From Castellaniella sp041677825 (GTDB taxonomy: Bacteria > Pseudomonadota > Gammaproteobacteria > Burkholderiales > Burkholderiaceae_B), in NCBI RefSeq assembly GCF_041677825.1, contig NZ_JBAYPG010000010.1, positions 1 through 64,000 of the forward strand: 64,000 nt of DNA. The letters run 5' to 3'. The first letter of the stretch is position 1, and every line of letters starts with the position of its first letter. Shown in pieces: positions 37,278 through 51,192 of this stretch. Position numbers and translations under genes: made by a program. Under the pieces are notes generated by a model that saw nothing but the letters and a program-made list of their open reading frames with translations, was not told the origin of the DNA and searched no databases.

Positions 37278-38402
37278 GTGGGCAAACCGGTCCTTCATCG
37301 TCTGCTGCTGGACAGCCAGCGCACCGCCCTGGTGCTGCTCGACCACACGCTGACCATCCATTATCTCAACGCGGCCGCTGAGGCATTGCTGTCCGCCAGC
37401 CGCCGGCACCTGCGGGCGCGCGCGCTCGAGTCCTGCTGGCAGGACGATGGCGGCATGGCCGATACCCTGCGGGAATGCCTGAAGATCGGGCAGTCGATCA
37501 CCTGCCGCGAAGTGCCTGTGCGTACCTTGACGGGCATGATGCAGACCATAGACTACAGCGTTGCACGGCTGGAGAAAGACGGCCAGGTCGATGCGCATGC
37601 AGGCAGCCGCACCCCGTTTCTGCTGCTGGAGATGCAGCCGGTCGAGCGCCAGTTGCGCCTGTCCCGCGAGGAGGGTCGCGCCCAGGCACAACAGGCCATC
37701 AACCAGCTCGTGCGGGGCATGGCCCACGAGATCCGCAATCCGCTGGGGGGCATACGCGGGGCGGCGCAACTGATGGCCACGGCCCTGCCGGACCCCGAAT
37801 GGCAGGAGTACCTGAACGTCATCATCGCCGAGAGTGATCGGCTGCAGGCACTGGCTGGGCGCATGCTGGGTATCGGCCCGGCCGCTGCGCGCAGTGAAGT
37901 CAATATCCATGAATGTCTCGAGCGTGCGCGCACGCTGGTACAGGTCGAGCAGCCGGGGTTGCCGATCATGCGCGACTATGATCCCAGCCTGCCCACCATT
38001 CTGGCCGATCACGACCAGCTTGTGCAGGTGTTGCTGAATCTGGTGCGCAATGCCATGCAAGTCCTGGTGGAACATGCTGTGCCCGATGCGCGCATCCTGC
38101 TGCGCACGCGCGCGGATCGCCAGTTGACCCTGCATGGCCGGTGTCACCGGCTGGTGCTGCGCATCGACGTCATCGACAATGGCCCCGGCGTGCCCGAATC
38201 GCTGCAGGACGCCCTGTTCTTTCCCATGGTGACGGGCCGCGCCAACGGCATCGGGCTCGGGCTGCCACTGGCGCAGGACATCGCCCGCCGGCACCATGGG
38301 CTGATCGATTGCTGTAGCCAGCCCGGCTGCACGTGTTTCAGCCTGCTGCTGCCGGTGATGGCCGACCGGCTGCCTGTCCTGCAGGAGCCTTGCCATGTCT
38401 GA
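37278..38402 (+). CDS. glnL: Nitrogen-regulation sensor kinase NtrB
   Basis: A 374-residue soluble histidine kinase and phosphatase controlling NtrC; it normally responds to PII. A PAS-like N-terminus (TALVLLDHTLTIHYLNAAAE) is followed by the H-box with His150 (MAHEIRNPLGGIRGAAQLM), N-box NLVRNAMQVL and G-box DNGPGVPESL...GIGLGLPLA. The start is GTG 37278, since the nearby ATG codons are out of frame. It overlaps ntrC by eight bases. Confidence 0.92.
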   Translation: MGKPVLHRLLLDSQRTALVLLDHTLTIHYLNAAAEALLSASRRHLRARALESCWQDDGGMADTLRECLKIGQSITCREVPVRTLTGMMQTIDYSVARLEKDGQVDAHAGSRTPFLLLEMQPVERQLRLSREEGRAQAQQAINQLVRGMAHEIRNPLGGIRGAAQLMATALPDPEWQEYLNVIIAESDRLQALAGRMLGIGPAAARSEVNIHECLERARTLVQVEQPGLPIMRDYDPSLPTILADHDQLVQVLLNLVRNAMQVLVEHAVPDARILLRTRADRQLTLHGRCHRLVLRIDVIDNGPGVPESLQDALFFPMVTGRANGIGLGLPLAQDIARRHHGLIDCCSQPGCTCFSLLLPVMADRLPVLQEPCHV

Positions 38403-39906
38403 CACGATCTGGATCCTGGATGACGATCGCTCGATCCGCTGGGTGCTGGAAAAAACCCTGCAACCCGAAGGCTATGCCATCACCACGTTCGACAATGCCG
38501 ATGATGCGCTGAACCGGCTCGAGGCCGGTGAACCGGCGCCCGATGTGCTCATCACCGACATCCGCATGCCGGGCACCGACGGGCTGCATACCCTGCGCTG
38601 GCTGCGGGCACGCTATCCGGACTTGCCGGTCATCGTCACCACGGCCTTTCCCGACCTGGACGCCGCCGTGAATTCCTATCAGGGCGGGGCATTCGATTAC
38701 CTGCCCAAGCCATTCGACATCCACGATGTGAACGCGCTCGTCGGCAGCGCGCTGTCGAGGCGGGAGGCAGGGGCCACCGCGGATGCCGGTGGCCCCGCGT
38801 CTCCGGTGCCCGACATCATCGGCGTGTCCGCCGCCATGCAGAACGTCTTCCGGGCCATCGGCCGGCTGAGCCAGTCATCAGCCACGGTGCTGATCAACGG
38901 CGCCTCGGGGACGGGCAAAGAGCGTGTTGCGCAGGCCCTGCACCAGCGCTCGGCGCGTGCCTCCAGGCCGTTTCTTGCCCTCAATATGGCGGCGATCCCG
39001 CAGGAGCTCATCGAGTCGGAACTGTTCGGTCACGAACGTGGCGCCTTCACAGGCGCCAATAACCGGCGCATCGGACGCTTCGAGCAGGCCGACGGCGGCA
39101 CGCTGTTCCTCGACGAAATCGGCGATATGCGGCTGGACGTGCAGACGCGACTGCTGCGCGTGCTCCAGGAGGGCGAATTCTATCGGGTGGGCGGCACCTC
39201 GCTCATCGAGGTGGACGTGCGCATCATCGCCGCAACCCACCAGGACCTGGCGCAGCGGGTCCAGGAGGGCCGTTTTCGGCAGGATCTGTTCTACCGGTTG
39301 AATGTGATCAACATCCGCCTGCCCGATCTGGCCCAGCGTCCCGAAGACATCCCCCAGCTGGCGTACCACTTTCTGTCTCAGGCAGCGCGGGAGATGGGTG
39401 TAGAGCAGAAACGGCTGGATGACGACGTCATGCGCCTGCTCGCGCAATTGCCCTGGCCGGGCAACGTGCGCCAGCTTGAGAATCTCTGCCGCTGGCTGAC
39501 CGTGATGGTGGCCGGTGGCATCATCCGCCGGGGCGATCTGCCCGACACATTGCTGGCCGACGCCCGGACACCCGTCGCATCGGCACAGCCGGCGTTCGAC
39601 ATCCCGGCGACGCCTGCACCGCCCACGCCTGCACGGTCCGCGCCTGCATCGGCTATCCCTGCACGAACGGGGCCGGTTACAGCCGCCCCGCCTGACTGGC
39701 CGCAGGCCTTGCGGGCCTGGGCCGACGATGCGCTGGCCGCTGGCGCACAGGATCTCCTGGCCCGGGCCCTGCCGATTTTCGAACGCACACTGATTGACGC
39801 GGCCCTGGGCGCGTCACATGGCAAGCGCCAGGAAGCCGCCCGGCGCCTGGGCTGGGGGCGCAACACGCTGGCGCGCAAGTGCCGCGAGCGGCCGCCCACG
39901 CCCTGA
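38395..39906 (+). CDS. glnG: Nitrogen-regulation response regulator NtrC
   Basis: A 503-residue sigma-54 activator. The receiver domain has Asp55 in LITDIRMPG; the AAA+ domain has Walker A GASGTGKE (169-176) and the sigma-54 contact loop GAFTGA (216-221); the C-terminal Fis-type helix-turn-helix is KRQEAARRLGWGRNTLARK. A Pro/Ala-rich linker (about 395-430) is longer than in E. coli. Phosphorylated by NtrB, it should act on promoters such as the -24/-12 element of glnA in this window. Confidence 0.94.
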   Translation: MSDTIWILDDDRSIRWVLEKTLQPEGYAITTFDNADDALNRLEAGEPAPDVLITDIRMPGTDGLHTLRWLRARYPDLPVIVTTAFPDLDAAVNSYQGGAFDYLPKPFDIHDVNALVGSALSRREAGATADAGGPASPVPDIIGVSAAMQNVFRAIGRLSQSSATVLINGASGTGKERVAQALHQRSARASRPFLALNMAAIPQELIESELFGHERGAFTGANNRRIGRFEQADGGTLFLDEIGDMRLDVQTRLLRVLQEGEFYRVGGTSLIEVDVRIIAATHQDLAQRVQEGRFRQDLFYRLNVINIRLPDLAQRPEDIPQLAYHFLSQAAREMGVEQKRLDDDVMRLLAQLPWPGNVRQLENLCRWLTVMVAGGIIRRGDLPDTLLADARTPVASAQPAFDIPATPAPPTPARSAPASAIPARTGPVTAAPPDWPQALRAWADDALAAGAQDLLARALPIFERTLIDAALGASHGKRQEAARRLGWGRNTLARKCRERPPTP

Positions 39907-39966
39907 TCCAGCCCCTGCCATGGATCGCTGATCGCCCGGCGCAACTGGCCGGTAGACCACGCGTGC

Positions 39967-40950
39967 CTACAGCAACATCTGGCGCAACTCGGCCGCGGGC
40001 CGCGGCGACAGCAGCGCGGGGGCCACGTCAAAGACGCTGTATGCACCGGTCAGGCCCTGCGCCTTCATGCGTTGCGCCGCACGGGCATAGGCCACCATGA
40101 CCGAGGCCGTGAATTCGGGATTGCTCTGCAACTGCAATGAAAATTCACAGGTCTGCGCGGTGCCTGCACCTGTGCTGCCGCTGCGAATGACGAAGCCGCC
40201 GTGCGGCATCCCTTTGTGATCCGCCTGCAGTTGCGCCTCCGAGATGAAATTCACCTGGGTATCGTATTCATCAAAATAATACGGCATCGACACGATCGCC
40301 TCGCGCACGGTCTGCGGGTTGGCGCCCTCTTCGAGTACGACGTAACACTCGCGGGTATGCTTCTGGCGCGTGGAAAGCGCGGGGTTCTCGCCATTGCGTA
40401 CCTGTGCCAGGGCTGTGGGCACCGGAACAGTGTATTGCACGGCAGCGCGCACACCGGGTATGCGGCGGATCGCATCGGAGTGCCCCTGGCTGACGCCCTT
40501 GCCCCAGAATGTGTGCGTCGTGCCTTGCGGCAGTACCGCCTCGGCCAGCAGGCGGTTCAGCGAGAACAGCCCGGGATCCCAGCCGATGGAAACCAGCGAG
40601 ACGTTGTGCCCCTGGCGCGCGGCCTCGTCCATGGCCGCGTAGTAATCGGGAATCCGGGCATGCGTATCGAAGCTGTCCACCGTGGTGAAACGCCCAGCCA
40701 GTGCAGGGCCCTGTTCGGGCAGGTCGCTTCTGGAACCGCCGCACAGGATCAGCACGTCGATCGTATCCTGGTGACTGTCAATATCACTCAGGGCGTATAC
40801 CGGCACGCCAGCCGTCAGAGGCTGGATGTCCTCTGCGGGGCGGCGGCTGAAAATACCGACCAGGTGCATGTCCAGTGCCTGGGCAAGCGCCTGCTCGACG
40901 CCTCGTCCAAGGTTGCCGTGGCCCACGATGGCGGCACGAATTTCGCTCAT
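39967..40950 (-). CDS. ddh: meso-Diaminopimelate dehydrogenase
   Basis: A 327-residue NADP-dependent enzyme that reductively aminates tetrahydrodipicolinate with free ammonium to meso-DAP, bypassing the acylated lysine-pathway steps. The Rossmann loop VGHGNLGRG is N-terminal; SFDTHARIPDYYAAMDEAAR, SIGWDPGLFSLNRL, FWGKGVSQGHSDAIRRIPGV and SMPYYFDEYDTQVNFI are diagnostic. AGAGGAT seven bases upstream supports the start. It lies downstream of gltD in the nitrogen island and could consume ammonium directly. Confidence 0.93.
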   Translation of the reverse strand: MSEIRAAIVGHGNLGRGVEQALAQALDMHLVGIFSRRPAEDIQPLTAGVPVYALSDIDSHQDTIDVLILCGGSRSDLPEQGPALAGRFTTVDSFDTHARIPDYYAAMDEAARQGHNVSLVSIGWDPGLFSLNRLLAEAVLPQGTTHTFWGKGVSQGHSDAIRRIPGVRAAVQYTVPVPTALAQVRNGENPALSTRQKHTRECYVVLEEGANPQTVREAIVSMPYYFDEYDTQVNFISEAQLQADHKGMPHGGFVIRSGSTGAGTAQTCEFSLQLQSNPEFTASVMVAYARAAQRMKAQGLTGAYSVFDVAPALLSPRPAAELRQMLL

Positions 40951-41054
40951 GTTGCTATCCTCTTGCGGTCACCCGCATGGTTGATCAAACGGCCATGCCG
41001 GGCGTCGCGCCCGACCTGAGCCTGCCCAGATACAAGCAAAAATCATGCCAATAC

Positions 41055-42539
41055 TCAACGGGGCAAGTGACTCGACCCCATCAGGTACTGATCGACCGCA
41101 CGGGCGCACTGGCGTCCTTCCCGAATCGCCCAGACTACCAAAGACTGCCCTCGGCGCATGTCGCCCGCAGCAAAGACGTTATGAACGCTCGTCCGGTAGC
41201 GGGTGCCCTCGTCGCCGCCAGTCGCCACGTTGCCGCGCGCATCGCGCGCCACACCGAAGGCATCCACCACGGCCTGGCGCGGGCACTCGAAGCCCATGGC
41301 CAGCAGCACCAGATCGGCCGGCATGTCGAATGCGCTGTCCGGAACCGGCACCATCTCGCGCCCGCGCCACTGGACGCGCGTACAGGAGACGCTGCGCACG
41401 CGTCCCGCATCATCTCCGTTGAAACGCAGGGTCCGTATGGCCCAGTCGCGCTGGCAGCCTTCTTCATGTGAACTCGAGGTCCGCAGGCGCAGTGGCCAAC
41501 CCGGCCAGGTCATGAGTCTGTCGGGGGTAACGGGCGGCATGGACATGAGTTCGAATTGCGCGACGGCCTGTGCGCCCTGGCGATTGCAGGTGCCCACGCA
41601 GTCCGAACCCGTATCCCCGCCGCCGATGACAATCACCCGCTTGCCCTGGGCGGTGCACCGTTGCGCGAGATCGTCGCCGGCGTCGACATGATTCTGTTCG
41701 GGCAGGAAATCGAGTGCAAAGCGCACGCCGTCCAGCGCGCGGCCGGGGATCGGCAGATCCCTGGGCGTTTCCGAGCCGCCCGCCATGACGATGGCGTCGA
41801 ATTCCCGCAACAGGGTGTCTGGGTGCACACAGGTGACGGGCGCCATGCCGTGACTGAAGCGGCTGGCATCCGCGGCGTGCCCGACGTAGCTGCTGCTGCG
41901 AAAGACCACACCCTCTTGCTCCATCTGGACGATGCGGCGGTCGATGTGCCGCTTCTCCAGTTTGAAGTCGGGTATGCCATAGCGCAGCAGGCCGCCGATG
42001 CGGTCGTTCTTCTCGAAGACGGTCACTGCATGCCCGGCACGCGCCAATTGCTGTGCGCAGGCCAGTCCCGCAGGACCGGATCCCATGATGGCCACCCGTT
42101 TGCCAGTCTGTTCTTCGGCGGGCATGGGCACGACCCAACCCTCGGCCCAGCCCCGCTCGATGATGGCATGCTCGATGGATTTGATTCCCACCGGATCGTC
42201 GGAAAGCGCCAGGGAACAGGCCGCTTCGCAAGGCGCCGGACAGATGCGGCCCGTGAATTCCGGGAAATTGTTGGTCGACAGCAGGCGTTGCAGTGCAGCA
42301 TGCCAATCATCGCGGAACACCAGATCGTTCCAGTCGGGAATGATGTTGCCCACCGGACAGCCGTGGCTGCAATAGGGAATGCCGCAATCCATGCATCGCG
42401 CAGCCTGCTTGCGGGCCGTGGCCGTGTCCATGGGTTCGACGAATTCAAGGAAGTCATGCACGCGTACTGCGGGTGACCGGGTCGGCGCCTTCTGGCGCGG
42501 AATCCGCATGAAGCCGCGCAATTTGTCCATATCGTCCAT
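41055..42539 (-). CDS. gltD: Glutamate synthase small subunit
   Basis: A 494-residue NADPH-dependent subunit passing electrons to GltB. N-terminal Cys groups CMDCGIPYCSHGC and CPAPCEAAC bind the [4Fe-4S] clusters; FAD motif GSGPAGLACAQQLARAG and NADPH motif IGGGDTGSDCVGTC follow, with FAAGDMRRGQSLVVWAI at the end. AAGGAG lies seven bases before the ATG. It is 12 bases downstream of gltB. Confidence 0.95.
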   Translation of the reverse strand: MDDMDKLRGFMRIPRQKAPTRSPAVRVHDFLEFVEPMDTATARKQAARCMDCGIPYCSHGCPVGNIIPDWNDLVFRDDWHAALQRLLSTNNFPEFTGRICPAPCEAACSLALSDDPVGIKSIEHAIIERGWAEGWVVPMPAEEQTGKRVAIMGSGPAGLACAQQLARAGHAVTVFEKNDRIGGLLRYGIPDFKLEKRHIDRRIVQMEQEGVVFRSSSYVGHAADASRFSHGMAPVTCVHPDTLLREFDAIVMAGGSETPRDLPIPGRALDGVRFALDFLPEQNHVDAGDDLAQRCTAQGKRVIVIGGGDTGSDCVGTCNRQGAQAVAQFELMSMPPVTPDRLMTWPGWPLRLRTSSSHEEGCQRDWAIRTLRFNGDDAGRVRSVSCTRVQWRGREMVPVPDSAFDMPADLVLLAMGFECPRQAVVDAFGVARDARGNVATGGDEGTRYRTSVHNVFAAGDMRRGQSLVVWAIREGRQCARAVDQYLMGSSHLPR

Positions 42540-42551
42540 GCTGTACTCCTT

Positions 42552-47261
<4,710 letters not shown>

Positions 47262-47271
47262 CGCGTCACCT

Positions 47272-48678
47272 TCAGACCGAGTAGTACAGGTCGAATTCGA
47301 CCGGGCAGGGCGCCATGGCCACGCGCTGGACCTGCTCGCGCTTGAGCGCTGCGTAGGCCGCCAGCATGTCTTCGCTGAACACGCCGCCTTGCGTCAGGAA
47401 ATCATGATCCTGCTCCAGACGGTCCAGTGCCTGCGCCAGCGATGTGGCGACGCACGGCACCCCCTGCGCCTCTTCGATCGGCAGGTCGTACAGGTTCTTG
47501 TCCATGGCATCGCCTGGATCGATCTTGTTCAGGATGCCATCCAGGCCCGCCATCAGGAGCGCAGCAAAGCCCAGGTACGGATTGCAGGCGGGGTCGGGAA
47601 AACGTGCCTCGATGCGTCGCGCCGATGGGCTGCCCACGAGCGGGATGCGGATGGACGCCGAGCGGTTGCGGGCCGAGTACGCCAGCATGACCGGCGCCTC
47701 GAATCCGGGCACCAGGCGCTTGTAGGAGTTGGTGGTGGGGTTGGTGAAGGCGTTCAGCGCCTGGGCGTGCCGAATGATGCCACCGAGGTAGTGCAGGGCC
47801 ATTTCGGACAGGCCGGCATAGGCGTTGCCGGCAAACAGATTGACCCCGTCCTTCACGAGCGATTGGTGGACGTGCATGCCTGAACCATTGTCGCCCAGAA
47901 GCGGCTTGGGCATGAAAGTGGCGGTCTTGCCGCAGGCGTGCGCTGCGCTGTGTACGCAATACTTGAGGATCTGCACCTCGTCGGCCTTGCGTGTGAGGGT
48001 ATTGGCCCGTACGCCGATCTCGCACTGGCCCGCGGTGGCGACTTCGTGGTGATGCACCTCGACCTCGAGCCCCATGGCCGCCATGGCATCGCACATGGCG
48101 CCGCGCAGGTCTCGCAGGGAGTCCATGGGCGGCACCGGAAAATAGCCACCCTTGACATGTGGCCGGTGGCCATGGTTCGGGCTGTCTGACGCCGCGCTCA
48201 TCCAGGCCCCTTCGCTCGACACGATTTCATAAAGGGCCGCTTGCATGTCGGTCTGCCAGCGTACGCCGTCGAACACGAAGAACTCGGGTTCCGGGCCAAA
48301 GAGTGCCGCATCGGCCACCGCACACGCCTGGAGGAACGTCTCGGCGCGCAGCGCGATGGAACGCGGATCCCGCTCATAGCCTTGCAGCGTGGCCGGATCC
48401 TGCACGGTGCAGGTCACCATGACCGTTGCTGCGGCGGCAAAGGGGTCCACCACAGCCGTTGCGTCGTCAGGCATCAGAAGCATGTCCGACTCATGCACGG
48501 ACTTCCAGCCCTGGATCGACGAGCCGTCGAACATGCGTCCCTCGTGCAGCGCGGTGGCATCGAAGGTGGCCGCGGGATAGGTGATGTGATGCGCCTTGCC
48601 ATGGGTATCCGTGAATCGGAGATCTACCCACTGGGCGTCGTGTTGCTGGATCAGGTCGAGCGTTCTTGAATCGGACAT
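47272..48678 (-). CDS. glnA: Glutamine synthetase, type I
   Basis: A 468-residue GSI enzyme ligating ammonium to glutamate. MFDGSSIQGWKSVHESDM, FGPEPEFFVFD, the ATP-site KPLLGDNGSGMHVHQSL and NPTTNSYKRLVPGFEAPV are present. Tyr397 in DKNLYDLP is the adenylylation site, so GlnE control is expected. ATG 48678 is chosen over an earlier in-frame codon. A -24/-12 promoter lies 53-70 bases upstream, so it is probably first of a glnA-gltB-gltD(-ddh) unit. Confidence 0.95.
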   Translation of the reverse strand: MSDSRTLDLIQQHDAQWVDLRFTDTHGKAHHITYPAATFDATALHEGRMFDGSSIQGWKSVHESDMLLMPDDATAVVDPFAAAATVMVTCTVQDPATLQGYERDPRSIALRAETFLQACAVADAALFGPEPEFFVFDGVRWQTDMQAALYEIVSSEGAWMSAASDSPNHGHRPHVKGGYFPVPPMDSLRDLRGAMCDAMAAMGLEVEVHHHEVATAGQCEIGVRANTLTRKADEVQILKYCVHSAAHACGKTATFMPKPLLGDNGSGMHVHQSLVKDGVNLFAGNAYAGLSEMALHYLGGIIRHAQALNAFTNPTTNSYKRLVPGFEAPVMLAYSARNRSASIRIPLVGSPSARRIEARFPDPACNPYLGFAALLMAGLDGILNKIDPGDAMDKNLYDLPIEEAQGVPCVATSLAQALDRLEQDHDFLTQGGVFSEDMLAAYAALKREQVQRVAMAPCPVEFDLYYSV

Positions 48679-48730
48679 GGGATGTGCCTCTGCAGGGCCG
48701 AACCACCATGGTCCGGCGCACATCCATCAT

Positions 48731-48748
48731 TAAGCAAAAAACATGCCA
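48731..48748 (-). promoter_or_regulatory. Sigma-54 (-24/-12) promoter of glnA
   Basis: On the minus strand TGGCATGTTTTTTGCTTA matches the sigma-54 consensus TGGCAC(G)-N4-TTGC(A/T), with exactly ten bases between the invariant GG and GC. It lies between rpoN and glnA and should need NtrC plus RpoN. No clear NtrC enhancer was found nearby. Confidence 0.85.
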
Positions 48749-48764
48749 AACCAGAGCTGTGCGG

Positions 48765-50111
48765 TCAGCCCGGGCGCGCCTTGCGTGCCCGGGATGATGG
48801 AATGCCGGCGTCCTCGCGATACTTGGCCAGGGTCCGTCGCGCCACCTGGATGCCGTCGGCGTTCAGCAGCTGGGCCAGGCGGCTGTCGCTCAATGGAGCG
48901 CACGCCGACTCGGACGCCACCAGGCGCCGGATCCGCGCCTGGATGGCGGTGCTGGAGCATCGCTCACCATGGCGACCCGGAACCCCGCTGGAGAAGAAAT
49001 ACTGCAGGGCGTGCAGGCCGCTGCCCGGGACAAGCAGGAATTTCCCGGCAATGGCGCGTGACACGGTGGACACATGCAAGCCAGTGTCGTCTGCCACGTC
49101 GGCCAGTACCAGCGGCTTCATGGCCTGCGCGCCATGCCTGAAAAAATCGTCCTGCAGGGCCAGGATCGAATGGACGACCCGGGCCAGCGTCGCCTGGCGG
49201 TTCTGCAGTCCGCGCAGCAGCCAGCGTGCCTCGCGCAGCCGGCTGCTCAGGTAGGTGCGGGCTGCTGCATCGGCCACCGTGCGGATCAGGCCGGCATAGC
49301 CGGCATCGATGCGCAACGTGGGCTGCAGTATGGGGTTCGGTGTGACCTGCCACCCGCCATGGTGCCGGCTGGCGATGACGTCGGGCAGATCAGCGGCTGA
49401 CGATGACCCTGCCGATGCGTCGGCAAAGCGCGCGCCCGGCGCGGGATCCAGTTGGCGCAGCAGGATCCCGATGCCCTGCATGCCAGGTGGCAGGGCCGGG
49501 GTGGGTAGTGCCTGCAGGCCCTGTCCCGAGCGCATGCTAGCCAGCCAGGCGTGCGCCTGGAGGCGCCACGGGGTTGCGGCCGGCAGGGCTTCGAGCTGCA
49601 ACTGCAGACACTCGACCAGATCGCGGGCAGCAACCCCGGCAGGGTCGAATTGCTGGATCTGGCGCAGTACGGCCAGCACCTGGCGCGGTTGTGGCCAATC
49701 CGGTGGCACAGCCGCTCCGAGCAGGTCGCGACAGACGGGTGCCAGTGCCTCGGGCGCCTCGCACAGGTAGCCGCGCTCGTCCAACGCGCCGATCAGGGCG
49801 CAGCCAATGGCGAATTCTGCATCTGCAAGGCCCAGCAGCCGCAATTGCTGCAGCAAATGTTGAAAGAGCGTGTCGGGCACGATGGGTTCGTGCGCAGTTT
49901 TGCGCGCATCGGCATCACCCGCGGGCTGGGCGGGTACCAAGGGCTCCGCCTCTTGCCGCTCGAGCAGCGGATTGGATTCGAGCTGCCGCTCGACTTCCTG
50001 CAGCAATTCGGGGCCGGACATCTGCAGCAGCCGTACCGACTGCCGCAGTTCGGGCGTCATGGTCAACTGCTGCGTGGTTCTGACGCCAGGCTGCTGGGCG
50101 AGATTGGGCAT
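48765..50111 (-). CDS. rpoN: RNA polymerase sigma-54 factor
   Basis: A 448-residue sigma factor. Region I is Gln/Leu-rich (QQLTMTPELRQSVRLLQM, ESNPLLER); a helix-turn-helix lies in VADDTGLHVSTVSRAIAGKFL; the RpoN box ARRTLAKYRE is at 424-433. It is slightly shorter than the typical ~480-500 residues. Its usual neighbours (lptB upstream; hpf and ptsN downstream) are absent; instead glnA follows 87 bp downstream on the same strand. It may be a second, nitrogen-dedicated copy; that is inference. Confidence 0.93.
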   Translation of the reverse strand: MPNLAQQPGVRTTQQLTMTPELRQSVRLLQMSGPELLQEVERQLESNPLLERQEAEPLVPAQPAGDADARKTAHEPIVPDTLFQHLLQQLRLLGLADAEFAIGCALIGALDERGYLCEAPEALAPVCRDLLGAAVPPDWPQPRQVLAVLRQIQQFDPAGVAARDLVECLQLQLEALPAATPWRLQAHAWLASMRSGQGLQALPTPALPPGMQGIGILLRQLDPAPGARFADASAGSSSAADLPDVIASRHHGGWQVTPNPILQPTLRIDAGYAGLIRTVADAAARTYLSSRLREARWLLRGLQNRQATLARVVHSILALQDDFFRHGAQAMKPLVLADVADDTGLHVSTVSRAIAGKFLLVPGSGLHALQYFFSSGVPGRHGERCSSTAIQARIRRLVASESACAPLSDSRLAQLLNADGIQVARRTLAKYREDAGIPSSRARKARPG

Positions 50112-50203
50112 GGTGATTCATCGGCTGCGGGATGCTTGCGGATTCATCTTACCGCAGCCCGATTGGCGTGCAAGCGGGCTGGATTGCGGCTTGCGCGCCC
50201 CTG

Positions 50204-51082
50204 TCAGCGGATGCGATTCAGCTCGTCCAGCACATGCTGAACCGCAATTTCCTGGGGGCCCGTGCGATGGGCGATGCCCATCGGGCGCCACAGGGGCGGG
50301 TCGAGGAACAGGATCCTGATGCGTTCATCGATTTGCGGCTGCAGCGTTTCGTAGGACAGCAGGGTGGCCCCATAGCCCGCCCCTACAAGGCTCTTGGCCG
50401 AGTCGTTGTAGTTGACGCGAATCTTGGCCTGCGGGCGCAGGCCACCGGCGGCGAACCATTCGTTGATGATTCTGGCCAGTTGCGTGCTGTCGTCATTGAG
50501 GATGAGCGGGCGTGCCGCCAGCCAGGCGGCCGTGGCCTTCTCCGGGCTGTCCCAGTGTGCCGGCACGAGTGCCACCACGGGGTCTTTTCGCCATGGACGC
50601 ACCTGGACTTCGGCCATCTGGCTTTGCGGCAAGGCCACCGCGGCGATGTCGAGCAGGCCCTTGGCCAGGCGGTCCATCGCTTCGCGTGAGTTGAGTACGG
50701 CCAGTTCGACTTCGATGCCCGCGTGTTTTTCCGACAGGCGCCTGAGCGCCATGGGCAGCAGATAGGTGATCACCGGGGTCGCCGCGCTGACCCGCACACG
50801 ACCGATCTTGCCCTGCGCATGCAGCTGGATGTCCTGCAGCATGGCGTCGCTCTGGTTCAGCAAGCGCTGTGCCCGTGCAATCAGTGCCGCCCCGACGCCG
50901 GTGGGTTCGGCCTTCTTGCGCTTGCGCAGCAGCAGTTCGACCCCCAGTTGTTTTTCCAGTTCGTTGATGTGCAGGCTGACAGTGGGCGGTGCCAGGTGCA
51001 GCGCCCGTGCGGCCGCGACAAAGGAACCCTGCTCGGCAATGGTGACGAGTGTTCGGAGACGATCGAGGTTCAGTTCGCGCAT
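50204..51082 (-). CDS. LysR-family regulator of the adjacent catabolic operon
   Basis: A 292-residue LysR protein: DNA-binding region TLVTIAEQGSFVAAARALHL, APPTVSLHINELEKQLGVEL; effector domain with RVRVSAATPVITYLLPMAL, LLDIAAVALPQSQ and SLVGAGYGATLLSYETL. It is divergent from the oxidoreductase-to-TRAP operon starting at 51193, and a perfect 14-bp palindrome lies just upstream of its start. The inducer is unknown, probably the operon's substrate or intermediate. Confidence 0.85.
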   Translation of the reverse strand: MRELNLDRLRTLVTIAEQGSFVAAARALHLAPPTVSLHINELEKQLGVELLLRKRKKAEPTGVGAALIARAQRLLNQSDAMLQDIQLHAQGKIGRVRVSAATPVITYLLPMALRRLSEKHAGIEVELAVLNSREAMDRLAKGLLDIAAVALPQSQMAEVQVRPWRKDPVVALVPAHWDSPEKATAAWLAARPLILNDDSTQLARIINEWFAAGGLRPQAKIRVNYNDSAKSLVGAGYGATLLSYETLQPQIDERIRILFLDPPLWRPMGIAHRTGPQEIAVQHVLDELNRIR

Positions 51083-51087
51083 GTTTA

Positions 51088-51101
51088 TGATTCATGAATC
51101 A
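51088..51101. promoter_or_regulatory. Palindromic operator, likely LysR site
   Basis: TGATTCATGAATCA is an exact 14-bp palindrome five bases upstream of the LysR start codon and inside the 110-bp divergent region. Its position fits autorepression and control of the opposite operon. Confidence 0.55.
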
Positions 51102-51121
51102 AAAGGTCAGAATATTCAACT

Positions 51122-51149
51122 TTTGTTTATTTTATCGTCTTCCTACAAT
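51122..51149 (+). promoter_or_regulatory. Candidate promoter of the catabolic operon
   Basis: TTTGTT (51122-51127) and TACAAT (51144-51149) are 16 bases apart, in A+T-rich sequence 43 bases before the GTG start at 51193 and 21 bases downstream of the palindrome. The -10 is good, the -35 poor, as expected of an activated promoter. Confidence 0.4.
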
Positions 51150-51192
51150 CGGTGAAGAGCATACGAATCAGACTGTATCGAAGGAGAAACGC

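Noticed and set aside
39907..39966. Terminator between convergent ntrC and ddh
   Set aside because: Only short, imperfect inverted segments (CCGGCGC/GGCCGG) and no T-run.
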